Shown here piece after piece: positions 44,300 through 56,140 of a DNA stretch of 64,000 nucleotides (its first letter is position 1; each line of letters begins with the position of its first letter). A program made the translations under genes and the position numbers. Source of the DNA: Lineus longissimus. Its lineage: Eukaryota > Nemertea > Pilidiophora > Heteronemertea > Lineidae. The notes under the pieces were generated by a model. That model worked only from the letters and a program-made list of their open reading frames with translations, did not search any database and had not been told where the DNA came from. The stretch lies in assembly GCF_910592395.1 (NCBI RefSeq), contig NC_088311.1, positions 12,776,501-12,840,500 of the forward strand, read 5' to 3'.

Positions 44300-46837
44300 T
44301 TATGTTGGACTGAAGTGGTCCTTCAGGGCATTCCGAATTTGCACTGCATGTGCATCATCTCTGCGCTTGCAGACTTCATCATCATCATCTACCGGAACTT
44401 CGTGAAGCCGTTTCTTTTTTAATCGCTCTTTGAATGATTCACACAAATTGTGGAGGAGTACACATGTGGCCACAATGTTGTTCATGTGACGAAGTTGCAC
44501 ATCACAACGCTTCAACAAAATTCTCCATCGGCCCTTCAACCTACCATAGGCATGTTCCACAACCATTCGTGCCCTACTCAACCGATAATTGAAGTAAGCC
44601 TGTTCTTTGGTAAGCCTCCCATTGTCTTGGTATGGTTTCATGCACCATGGCAACAACGGATAGGCATTGTCCCCCAGCAGAACCAATGGTACATCGGTGC
44701 CATTTATCCTCTCTATCCAGTCCGGGAACAGTTCATTATTCTCACCCCTTTCATAAATGTCGGACAATGCGAATACACGGGCATCATGAACACTTCCAGG
44801 GTGACCAAGGTTGATGTCAATAAATTTGTAATCTGCATCAACAGTACCCTGCAACACAATGCTGTAATACTGCTTCCGGCAGAAATAGTCAATTCTATTG
44901 TTCCTTGGTCCAATAATTGAAATATGGGACCATCTACCGCTCCACAACACTGGGGGAAGCCCCACTTCACCTTAACCCTTTCGCTGCGCCGCTCAAAATT
45001 ATTTCAATATTGATTCCTTGCTGCCCCCAAAATACTGTAAAAGCCAATTTAACATAGGTAACTTTGAGGCCAATATACAGCCTGAAGGAGAAGAGATAGA
45101 GCTTTGGACTATTGGAAAAGGTTGTTGGGGACAGCATGGACTTTCAAATTATGCATTTGTCAATCACCTGAAATTATGTTAATTAACTAAATAACGCTAA
45201 TTAGTATTAATCAACAAGGAGAAAAACACCATTTTTCATCTTGACCCAGGCTATCACTATCATCCCCCTCGGACCCTGAATCATGCACACTTTCAATCTC
45301 CATGCACGCCGTGTACATCGGCATTATGTTCAGAATCATAATCACTAATCAGACTCGTCTTCTAACGCCTCGAATTCACTATTTCATCAATTGTTGATTC
45401 TGCAGTTCGTCGAACACGTGACTGAGGCATTTAAATTTGTTTACAAAACTTTCGACTCAAAATATTGCCTAAACTTTGAATAAAAACACCGAAGTTTTCA
45501 CCTAGAAATCGGAAGTTCTAGCGGTAAACAACATGGCAGGACACCTAGCGACAAGTTCCTGTAATAATTTGCTATTGAAAACATCGTCTGATTCAGGTCT
45601 CTCCCTAGTCGCAGTTCTGCGTACATCGGCACAGATCGGAAATTTTTTTTGGTTGCAAAAATGCGTACATCCGCAGCAAAAGGGTTAAACAGTTCCACAG
45701 TTCGTTTCAGTTCTGCTTCATTTGGAAGTCTAACGAATTCCCCAAAGAGAACATCCACAATTGCTCTGCAAGTGTCGTTGACAATTTTTACCACAGAACA
45801 CTGAGCAACACCAAACAGGTGACCAATAGTTCTGCATTCGTTGTTTGTGGCCAGTCTCCATATCGTGATGGCCACTCTCTTCTCAGTGCTGATGGGTTTC
45901 CTCAGATGGGTGTCCGTTCTCTGGATGTGCTTCCGTAAAGCATCACAGATGAACCGAAAAATGTGAACAAAAGGTTTTGTCAGATTCAACTAGTCAAAAT
46001 GAAATGCAAATCATGTAACAATCAAAGTATATTTTATATGTATAATTGTTTTTAGATGTAGGATTGATTAAAGGTGCATAATCACATGACACCGCTTTTG
46101 ACACGTTTGATTTTATCTAAATAGTCTATTGTTGAAAATTGCGGCATTTTACTATTTTGATATTCTATTTTGCATGCATTGTAAATAGCCATCCGTAGTT
46201 CAGTTGCATTCTTTTTTTGTATGTGACCATTTTAACAATTAACAAAGCATATCTTCTTCTAATAAATCATAAACTGTAACTCAACTAGTCATATCAATTC
46301 ATAATTAGATACATGTATGTAGGCCTTTGGTTTTAGCATGTTTAGTCAAGTTTCATAGCATAGTTTATCACAACAGATGATGCTGTTCAAGTAGTTTGAC
46401 TTGTAAATTTCATTCAAATGTACTGATGTCTGCTGATGTTTGTCATTAGTTTCAATATTATACTGCTGATTATTTTTAATATCTATTTTTCCTTTCTTGA
46501 TGATGATAGAGGTTGTGCCTACTGCCTAACAAACCGAACAGCGAGACCAACCATGTGCAACAGCGAAGTGCATGAGCATATGATGAGTGCAGTGCACATG
46601 ACATTGGATGGTCTGATGGTGCAGTGTCATGATACGTACGTTGTATGTCCCTTGATTCATCCTGAAATTCTTATGGCAATCCCTTTCGGTCCATGTCTTA
46701 AGGACAATCTCTCGCCAGAAGTGCCCTGACCAGGCTTTCACCCATATCCCTCGTTGTACGTGTACGTTCAGACCGCCAACATCGTCATAACCTGTCCGAT
46801 TCATCAACAGCATCATCATTTGGAAGATCATCATCAT
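44300..46837 (-). pseudogene. PIF/Harbinger DDE transposase, spliced, interrupted
   Basis: Read leftward, a first exon ends at 46640 (HKNFRMNQGTYN, donor GTACGT). A second starts near 45990 after ACTAG and carries FICDALRKHIQRTDTHLRK and ISTEKRVAITIWRLATNNE, a helix-turn-helix. It then has VNDTCRAIVDVLF. A piggyBac-type element (44976-45684) follows, and the DDE domain continues: FPQCCGAVDG (first Asp), the GHPGSVHDARVF block, LVLLGDNAYPLLPW (second Asp) and RMVVEHAYGRLKGRW (Glu). All three catalytic residues are present. It ends at 44300. Without the insert the frame is continuous across the TTAA. The 5' limit is uncertain because the first exon's ATG is not clear. This class cuts and pastes the element. 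Confidence 0.8.
44976..45684. mobile_element. 709-bp piggyBac-type non-autonomous element in the Harbinger transposase
   Basis: The ends are CCCTTTCGCTGCG and, inverted, CCCTTTTGCTGCG, flanked by TTAA on both sides (44972-44975 and 45685-45688). Precise TTAA duplication and a CCC start are piggyBac hallmarks. It encodes no transposase. It interrupts the transposase gene between ELKRTVELF and KWGFPQCC. The left end resembles the CCCTTTCACTGCCGG end at 34682, so the two may be cross-mobilised. Confidence 0.85.
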
Positions 46838-47205
46838 GAAGTTCCGCCGTTTTCTTCGCCTGAATACAACGACTTTCTACGCTTCGATGTCGTCGTTGAA
46901 CATGGCAGGTTCTCCAAAGCACTGTTTTTTCTAGAAAGTATCGTCTTCACATGGAACAAAACGTTTTTTTTAACAGAAAATCGCATTTTAACTTCGGCTT
47001 GTGGTGGTCACCATTAAACTCTAATGAATCTCGAAATTCCCCTCCAACAGGTAAGAAACACAGGAGAGCTCCCTACCTACAGCGCCTGTCGCCGGGGCTA
47101 TTAACCATTATCTAACACCACTGATAGGTGTAAGTGCGCCCCAGGTTTTTTGACACATGGCGAAGACACGGGTCTTGAAAAAACACGGGGTTTTATGATA
47201 GGTTG
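46838..47205. other. Right terminal region of the composite insertion
   Basis: It holds CAT/ATC-rich short repeats around 46800-46850 and a TIR-like region from about 47120 (AGGTGTAAGTGCGCC, ACCCCGTG in reverse). I see no gene. Confidence 0.4.
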
Positions 47206-48663
47206 AACTACGACTATGGATATTACCTTGACTGCATTGAGGACCTCTTTAACCCCAGACTTAGTTTCCAGCCCTACATATACAGAACTTGAAGGTTTAC
47301 TATCCCCAAATGCCGCGTAAGACATGTTCCCGGTTGTGACCTACAATGGATCAAGATTTTTTACCAATGCGCTGGAAATATACATGTTGTCAGATCCAGT
47401 GTTGAACATTATGGTGGCCTGCGTGCTGCTATTCTGACCACAGACCAGAACGCCCGCTGTCTGCAAAACAGTGTTGGCTGTTTGCCCTGTGTAACTGACG
47501 CCAACATGCAGCACCGAAGGCTTCTTATCAGTGCTAGAAATGTTCGAACCAACACTGTATCTCATTTCACCTTGTGGTTTACACAATAACTCATGGTGTT
47601 TACCAGAACATTTCTTACACTTTGCCAAACAACCACGGGTAATGTGATTATTTGCCAAACAACAAAAACACGCATGTGCCTTACGAAACCGTTCATGCCT
47701 GTCATTTATAGATAGTTTCAACACGCGTAACATTTATGAGATGGATGAGTCTTGGCACAAAAAACACAAGTTTCAGCACTGCTGGACAGTGTTACTTGAC
47801 TGCAGAGTATGCACCTATAGTTTTCGCCTTGTCCTTAGTTGAACTATCACGGAATCCCTCCGACGGTTCGCGCCACTTGATCTCCTCCTTTAAAAATTTC
47901 AATAACCATGCAAGGTCTCGTTTTCAGCCTGAACCGTTCCTGGCCCATTCCATAGGAATTTCCTGCGGATCCTAACACTTCCAAACATTGCACGTGCACA
48001 TTCAAGTCGTCACAGATTTTCTACAAGGACAACGACATGTTGAGTAATGCCTGAATGTGTGCAAAAATGATTCTTTCCTTACGACCGAACCGTTTCTTAA
48101 AGCATTTTAACACGATGATGTAGTTGCCTTCCGCGAGCGCCGGCCCCCTGATTGCTTCCAGCGCTTCACCTTCTAGTAATGACGTCAAGTATGAGAATTA
48201 AGATGTAACCGGTATATTTGATTTGTCTACGATGGCCATGAATTGGTCATTGAACGATTGCCACCTCGTAATGTCGCCTTGAATTTGGAAATCTTGAGTT
48301 TGGGAAGTCTAGCCACAGAGGTAACATGCTTACTGCCAGAACTGGGCGTTGCTCCGTTTCCAAATCCTCAAAGATAGACACTGCCTCCATCTTTACAGTC
48401 ACCGCTTTTGACTGCCAATCACATGCCAGGTCCATCTCAGCTTGCCAAGTCTCGTCATTATCTATCAGCTCCTCTAGTTTCGTCTGAGACTCGTCCAGCG
48501 CTGCCAACCTTTTGTCGAATTCGGCAATTTTTTTCAACTTCAGTCCAGCCACCTTGGGTGCCTTCCAATACATATACGCTGACAACTCTTTTGCATACCG
48601 AGTGACCCAGCCGCGATAACTGTCTCTTGACTTCGCCAACTTCTCCATTGCTTCGCAGTTCAT
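47206..48663 (-). pseudogene. BEL/Pao gag and protease, second copy, 5' piece
   Basis: Read leftward from an ATG at 48663, gag starts MNCEAMEKLAKSRDSYRGW with an amphipathic helix. It continues through DUF1759-like blocks (ITRWQSFNDQF, EGEALEAIRGPAL) in shifted frames between 47950 and 48290. A zinc knuckle follows (CFCCLANNHITRGCLAKCKKC). The protease region is last (ATIMFNTGSDNMYISSALV), where the active-site Asp reads Asn (FNTGSD) instead of the usual DxGS. Frame breaks and the protease change mark it as dead. It continues at 38960-39597 beyond the 7.6-kb insert. Confidence 0.75.
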
Positions 48664-50341
48664 TCACTTTGACTAGTCTACGTTGACGAGGGTTTCGGCA
48701 CTAATTTTATGGGAACTCTACAGGCTGGGTTTGGCGTTGACTCTAGAAGGGCTACATGGACGTAACAAGTAAAATTGCCAACGACCAGCTTGTATAAAAT
48801 CTTAGTCACAACTGACTTTATTCACTAAATCCTACATATATATAAGCTGTACACGATTACATAAAATAATTACAAACACACACAACACACATAACAAACA
48901 TGTAAGCACCTTATACATGCTTCCCGAAATTGGTGGCTTGCATTGGAACGAACTTTTTCCCCCTTCTCCGTCATTAAAGGCATTCAAGTGTGTTGGTCAA
49001 CCATGACTATCTCCTTTGTCCATCCACCATAAGGCCTAGTTTCCCCTTATGACATCACTATTTCGGACACTCAGCGCCCCATTTCTGGAAAGGTGTATAA
49101 CTAGGCCTAAATAAACAGTATGGCCTAACTCATAATGGCGCTTAAAAGGAAATGTACATGTAACTCATTGATTCCCCAACAAATTCGGTGAGGGGTGAAA
49201 ACTATATTTCTTCAAAAAAATACTGTAAATCAGGTGTTTTGCCAAAATTGGAATGATATGAAGCAAAGCGAAGTTATCAAATAGACCTTTCAGGAGATAT
49301 ATAATGCAAGTAGCTTTGATGATAGGTTTTGTTATTTTATTTTTGTTGAAAATAGTGTTTTTCAAGAAAAATTGCACGTTCCTGGTATTGCGACGGAACA
49401 AAATTACGCGATCTCAAAAGACAAGGCCTGACCATGGCCGGGTTCTCTCAAAGAATGCCAACCTCTTGCTAAAGTCTTTGTGAGGACCCGGGCATGATTA
49501 AAAGAGCAATTCAAGACATGTGACATCGTCGAAGGCACTTAATAAACTGATAATCTGGTAAGACACTCTTCTTTCACATTTAATTCATGTTACATACTCA
49601 AAATTCACCCAGGATACGCCTGCATAACACAACATAAGAAGAATGGAACAGGTGACTTGTAATAATTAGATTTCTACATGTCATTTTCAAGACAATGGTA
49701 TGCAATCATCCGTGGGTGCATGGGTGATATGAAGATATCAATGGAAACGGCCTAGCTCCTACTTTATCATACACGCAATGAAATATCCATGGCATTAATA
49801 CTTATCACACAAAAGCTGTCTGTTTCAAGATTACCTTTTTATAGATCCTCCCTGTGTAGTATATAGGTCAAATCAAAATCTATATGACATGTGATGTATC
49901 CTTGCTTAGAGTACCTACCATAAAAATATCATCAAAAACAAGCCATTAATAAGAGAGATAAATGATGTTGACGTGGCAATTTGGTGTCCACTGTGCCTGC
50001 ATGACCGCAACTGAATGAAGAGATCATTCAGGGACTGTCTGACAGCTGTGATTGTTGACCCGACAATAAGGGAGTTATTGCACCGTTTACCTTTTTTAAT
50101 TATTGCTCCCTGGTGGCCAAGTCGAGAATCAGATCGGACCGAAATTGGGTGTCAGTGGTTATCTGACGTAGGGAGTCTTGTGTACCAAATTTAAAGTTCA
50201 TAGCTTAAGGGGTTAAGAAACGTGCCATAGTTACACTCAAACGGCCAATTTACACCATTTTTGTGGTCGATGTATCTACTAATGCTACATCCTGTTATCA
50301 CCTTGGTTTTTGATTTGACCCAAATTTCATGGTTACAGAGG
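48664..50341. other. Non-coding stretch beyond the BEL gag start
   Basis: Probably 5' leader or LTR of the second BEL copy near 48664-48800, then AT-rich intron. From about 50100 the CCCTGGTGGCC and GCCATAGTTAC blocks show that the double-hairpin repeat family resumes, partly on the - strand. No gene. Confidence 0.4.
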
Positions 50342-50345
50342 TTAA

Positions 50346-52470
50346 CACGTTGACTGCCAGCCACAAGTTTACTCGTAGTTGAAGGTCACCCTTGGTGGCC
50401 GACTACGAGTAAATTCGTAGTAAGACGGAGTACAGTAACTCCTCTTCAAAATCGTTAATTTCACCCATGGGACATTTTAACAGTATTTTTGCCGCTGTGA
50501 CAATAGTTTTGTGTATGGGCAATGAGAATAACAAATAACATCTCACGAAAAGTTACAATAATGTCACCAGGAAGTCATGTTACAAGTAGTGACCATGAAG
50601 CTTGTATGTCCCTGAAAGGCTGTTCATGTTCCTGAAAAAGTTCTGTACTGAAGAAATGGATGGAGAACCCTTTGCATAACATCATATATTCAACAAAGTA
50701 ATTCAAAAATAGTGCACATTCCTGTGCAGTTTTGCATCACCATGAAGTTTGGTATCACCAAAGATTCCAAGTGTACGCGGTTCAAAAAATATTGTGAAGG
50801 AAGTAACAATAAAATAACAAAACATTTTGAAACACGTTCAACATCTCGTACATCATGTACATAGGTAACTACTTTCTCCACTCTACCAACTTATGTCAGT
50901 CCAACAGTGTGAAAGTGCCTGAAACAAACATCCACACTGAGAGCTGGTTTGTCTTTACATTTTGGACAGAAGTACCTGGTTTCTTTTCTGATACCCCGTC
51001 GTGTGCAGACGCGGCAAGGTTTCGTTGGTCGTTGTTTTTTCTCCGATGGTGGAGTCGAATTCAAGTAGTGGAAGGGGTCCGCATCTGCAACTGCTACTGG
51101 TGGTCTCTCTATGCGTTCCATAACTTCTGGCCTAAGTAGGTGCTTGATGATGGTGTCACGAAACTTGAGTTGGCGCATTGCGGTGCCAGTTTCAGCAGAA
51201 TACAACATATGGGCATTCGACACCCAAATCTCAAGCAAGTGAAGCCCAATCTTCTTGTACCATCTAATGGTTTTGCATAGAGCTGAGTAATATGACAGCA
51301 TTTGATCAGATCTGTCGATACCAGACATGCCCTTATTGTAATCGCCCACAACATTGGGTTTTTGCGATGCCTTGTTATTCCGGTTGCGGACCTACACCAT
51401 CTCAACGCGGTGCATATTGCTTATGGTGAATACCTCTCGTTTGTCCTTCCACTTGCAAACAACAACTGACTCAGACCATGCCCAAGTCATTTTGCCCTTC
51501 TTCAGCTTCTTGTTGATCACATGCTTAGGGTTCTCCTTCCGATCACTATGGAGGGTTCCGCAGAAGTATGTCGACCGATTGGCTAACTTCTTACAAAGGG
51601 AGACCGAATTGTAGAAGTTGTCAGTGTAGACAGCGTAGCCCTTGTCCAAGAAGTCATCACGAAGAAGATACAGGACTTTTGCTCCAGTTTGACCAAGGTC
51701 GTGGGAATCCGGGTACCCTTCACCAGTGTAGAGACTAAGCCTGAGTACAATCCCGTTGAACTCGCAGGGCTCGTACAACTTCATCCCGTATTTGTGTTTC
51801 TTGTTCTTTATGTACTGCCTGAACAGTAACCTTCCTCGCCAAAGAACCATGGAGTCGTTGCTTGCCGCATTATCAGGGGTATTAGTATCTTTATCAGAAG
51901 GATCAGCGCTCATTACCGATTCGTCTGCATTATCCATGTCAGATTCCTCCAGCATAAGCTGGTCAGCCACTTGACTCGCAGTTTGCGCCATGTTTACCGA
52001 GAAAAAAAGGCCTGACCACGCCCAAGGTCAGTTAGAAAATGTACCACATGGTGCAAAGTGAGAGCAGACGACATATCATACAGAAAAGGCGGCAATTGCG
52101 AATGTACAATTGTTTATTTCAAGATCACACTGTCGACAGTTTTCCTTCAGTGACAAGCTACGAGTCGTACGCTGGCAATGGCAGAGAACTTCCTGTCAGG
52201 AGGCCAGACTACGACTTGTAGCATGGCCTCCTGTCAGAAAATTTTCTGCCATTGCCAGAGTATGACTCGCAACTTGGCACTAGGGGAAATGGTCCTTTAG
52301 TGGTGCCAACTACGAGTATATTCGATTCTGTCTTTTTTGTACTATACATAGGTGTAGGAACCTTGTCACCATCCATTTGTAGTCTCTATGGGCTATTGTA
52401 TCGACTGCACTAAAAACCTAACTTTAGCACCTGGGGTCAGAATTCAAATTTCGCCCTGGCAGTCAACGTG
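50346..52470 (-). mobile_element. piggyBac element with 15-bp inverted repeats and TTAA duplication
   Basis: The ends CACGTTGACTGCCAG and CTGGCAGTCAACGTG are perfect inverted repeats, with TTAA at 50342-50345 and 52471-52474. Inside the termini lie further inverted segments around CTACGAGTA (50380-50420 and 52203-52320). The transposase is on the - strand. The element is inserted inside a copy of the hairpin-ended repeat family (flanks AGAGG and AACTTAAATATTTCA). Confidence 0.9.
50891..51991 (-). pseudogene. piggyBac transposase, internally deleted, with a stop
   Basis: Read leftward, the frame starts MAQTASQVADQLMLEESDMD with an acidic head. It jumps directly to NDSMVLWRGRLLFRQYIKNK, so the N-terminal domain between them is deleted. 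The box normally read as (V)DESM has Asn in place of the first catalytic Asp (SNDSM). YTDNFYNS holds the second Asp and MSGIDRSDQM the third. A TAG near 51392 breaks the frame after SNMHRVEMV. The C-terminal cysteine-rich domain is present (CRVCTRRGIRKETRYFCPKC, DVCFRHFH). This copy cannot be active. The intact family excises precisely at TTAA. Confidence 0.85.
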
Positions 52471-52474
52471 TTAA

Positions 52475-52803
52475 ACTTAAATATTTCAGGGATGGTGACA
52501 TGTTTCTGCACTAGTGAGAATATGCTTGCTTGAGAATATGCTTGCATAATTCGAGCGCTATATAAATTGTCTCATATTATAATTGTCATTGACTCTTTAA
52601 ATTTGATATGTAGACACTTATTAGGCATCTCTACATGTTGTCAGAGATTTTGGTCAGGGTGACTTTTTTCAGGTATAAGTAGGTCAGAGTCATAAAATCC
52701 TATATGTAAACAAAATTGAGGTTGAAAGAGACCTATCAGGTTCCATAATTTGTACATTGTACCCATGTATTTCAGCTGAGCGCCAGACTCTTGCACCTCT
52801 TGT
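52475..52803 (+). repeat. Repeat fragment with hairpin end
   Basis: After the piggyBac element the repeat resumes (ATATTTCAGGGATGGTGAC). It ends in a diverged CAGCTGAGCGCCAGACTCTTG-type terminus, directly before the next repeat. It matches 57650-57800 in content. Confidence 0.5.
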
Positions 52804-54525
52804 TGGCTCACCGTAAGGGGAGTCTATATGATAGCGCTGTGTACGTCGTCGTCGTCGTTGTCGTCGTCGTCGTCGTCGTCGTCGTATCCTAACAGTGGCA
52901 CGTTTCTTAACTGCTAGAGCTATGAACTTGAAACTTTGTACACAGAATGCCCTAGGTCAGCTGACCTCTGACACTGATTTTCGGTCCGATCTGATTCTCT
53001 GTTTGGCCACCAGGGGGCCAAATGTCGATATCTAAAAAGTGTGATATCTCGCTTATTAGTGACTTGTTTTCGATAAAACTTTTGTTGTAGGTACTCATAG
53101 CAAATATACATTTTATATTATACGGGTTTTTAATTTGACCTTGTTTTCAAGGTCACAGAGGTCATATGGCGTAAATTGACCATTAGAGTGTAAACTATGG
53201 CACGTTTCTTAACCACTAAAGCTATGAACTTGAAACTTGGTACATATAACCCCCTATATCACATAGCCTCTGGTGCTGAATTTTGGTTCGATCTGATTCC
53301 TAACTTTGCCACCAGGGGGCCAAAAGTGGAAATCGAAAAAGTGTGATATCTCGCTTATAAGTGATTTGTTGTCGATAAAACTTTTGTTGTAGGTACTCAT
53401 AGCAAATATACATTTTATATTATACGGGTTTTTAATTTGACCTTGTTTTCAAGGTCACAGAGGTCATATGGCGTAAATTGGCCATTAGAGTGTAAACTAT
53501 GACACGTTTCTTAACCACTAAAGCTATGAACTTGAAACTTGGTACATATAACCCCCTATATCACATAGCCTCTGGTGCTGAATTTCAGTTAGATCTGATT
53601 CTCAACTTTGCCACCAGGGGGCCAAAAGTGGAAATCTAAAAAGTGTGATATCTCGCTTATAAGTGACTTGTTTTCGATAAAATTTTTATGGTAGGTACTC
53701 TTAGGAAGAATGCATCACATATCTTACGGGTTTTCAATTTGACCTACTTTTCAAGGTCACAGAGGTCATATGGCGTAAATTGGCCGTTAGAGTGTAAACT
53801 ATGGCACGTTTCTTAACCATTAAAGCTATGAACTTGAAACTTGGTGCATATAACCCCCTACATCAGATAACCTCTGATGCCGAATTTTGGCCCGATCTGA
53901 TTCTTTATTCGGCCACCAGGGGGCCATAATGGAAAAAGTAAGAAGTGCAATATCTTGCTTATTTGAGTGAATTGTTTTCGATAAATTTTTTATGGCAGGG
54001 ACTTCTAGCAAGGATACACCACATGTCGTACGATTTTTGGATTTGACCTCCTTTTCTAGGTCACAGAGGTCAAATGGCGTAAATTGGCCGTTAGAGTGTA
54101 ACTATGGCACGTTTTTTAACTGCTGAAGCTATGAACTTGAAAGTTGGTACATGTAACCCCCTACATCAGATAATCTCTGACGCCGAATCTTGGCCTGATC
54201 TGATTCTTGATTTGGCCACCAGGGGGTCAAAACTGAAAAGGTAGGACGTGCAATATCTCGCTTATTAATGACTTTTTTTCGATGAAATCTTTATTGCAGG
54301 GACTCTTAGCAATCACACGATATTGATCTTGTTGATGTCATAGACAATTATTGGTTGGATCATAAACTTATTTATACTGCCCTGTCTTATTACTTGACAT
54401 CAATACACATCTAAAAAAAGTCTTCATGCCTGATTGTGTTCACCATATTCACCTGTAAACTAAGCATGATCCTGCCTACTAAAAGATGTATACGGTGAGC
54501 ACAATGGCCCCTGGCCGTTTCATTG
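52804..54525 (+). repeat. Hairpin-ended repeat with five ~301-bp units, copy 3
   Basis: It opens with GGCTCACCGTAAGGGGAG, then a CGT run, then units starting GGCACGTTTCTTAAC near 52897, 53199, 53500, 53801 and 54102. The period is close to 301 bp. Units 2 and 3 are nearly identical, so they were amplified recently. It ends ACGGTGAGCACAATGGCCCC then TGGCCGTTTCAT. Confidence 0.75.
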
Positions 54526-54629
54526 TAAGGAATGCAGCATGAACATGTACTTATTGCAATATAGCCCCAGGTTATTTTGGTAGCAAAGTGAAGTCTTTAG
54601 TTTCCTCAGCTAGGTTTCACTACTGTTGA

Positions 54630-55239
<610 letters not shown>

Positions 55240-55575
55240 ATGCAGGTGTTAACCCTTTCCATGCGGATGGCAAGCTATCGAGCTCTACTTGCGGTAACTA
55301 ATATAGGTCTTGAAACAAAGCAGCACTGCATTGATAAAGTGTCCAGGACGTTTTTGCGATGGTTGGCCATTGATGATACACTGCTGGGGTGCATATTCAA
55401 GGCCATTCAAGATGCTGTGTGTGACCACAAACCCCACAAGACTGCAGTAAATAGGGATGTTGTATCTGGAGAAAAGGGTCTTCCTTTATTTTGTTACCCT
55501 GACCACCAGAATGGTCAACTACCACCAAATGTTTTGAATTTACCCGAGAAAGTAATGGAAGTAAAAGAAAATTGA
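55240..55575 (+). other. Open frame of 111 codons, function unknown
   Basis: The frame MQVLTLSMRMASYRALLA runs to 55575 and looks plausible in composition (LAIDDTLLGCIFKAIQDAV), but I know no family for it. TTAACCCTTTCCATGCGG at 55248 looks like one end of a piggyBac-type element, but no matching right end is seen. It may be an element remnant. Confidence 0.25.
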
Positions 55576-56140
55576 AAGGAAAGGAAGAAAGAAGCAGATG
55601 AAATGGTTTTCTATTTTCATCAGAATAATATGTGATGACATTGTGACTTCCCTTTTACAAAATGGGGGAATTTTGGCAAGTTCAACACCCTGGCCAGACC
55701 CGTTAAGGTGCCCAACCTGAAGAAAAATATCTCTCCAATAACCCCCGGTGAGTTTTCAATCTCTGGTAAAAATTGTCTCCGCTCTTAGATAGCAGATACC
55801 ATTATTTGTTAATTGCAGCACGATCAACTCCAGGCGCGAAGGATTTTGCACGAGAAGTCGTGCATGCTTAAAATGGCAAATAACCTTTTGTGTCACACAA
55901 GTGCACAATAATTTTCAACTTGGCGTCACACCGCAATTATGACGCATCATCTTTTCAATTGTCATTGCAGAAGCGGGGTAATGGAGTGCACGCACCGTGA
56001 TGACATCTTCATATTCGTCCTCAGGTCCAGGCAGCCGGTCGCCATGCATCGATCTGCACTAAAATGATCACTGCACAGAGGCCTCACTCTGGTCAAATTG
56101 TGATTAAAATTGAAATAGCGTAATACTTGGGTCAGTTTCT
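55576..56140. other. Intron, nothing recognised
   Basis: Non-coding sequence between the unknown ORF and the next hairpin-ended repeat. Confidence 0.4.

Larger units (their letters stand above)
39598..47205. mobile_element. Composite insertion containing a PIF/Harbinger element
   Basis: It interrupts the second BEL/Pao copy. The left end (CCTATCGAATCCCCGTGTC) and the right end, reverse complemented (CCTATCATAAAACCCCGTGT), are imperfect inverted repeats. Both continue with GCG.ACTTACACCTAT-type sequence within about 100 bp. The flanks GTTGTACTTC and GTTGAACTAC agree at 8 of 10 positions. Inside are a Myb/SANT-like gene (+) and a DDE transposase (-), convergently arranged as in many PIF/Harbinger elements. 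A 9-10 bp duplication is not the 3-bp TWA expected for Harbinger, so the outer ends may belong to another element that the Harbinger entered, or the flank match may be chance. Confidence 0.6.

Noticed and set aside
55248-55265. TTAACCCTTTCCATGCGG as the end of a piggyBac-type element
   Set aside because: No inverted partner with TTAA was found within several kilobases.
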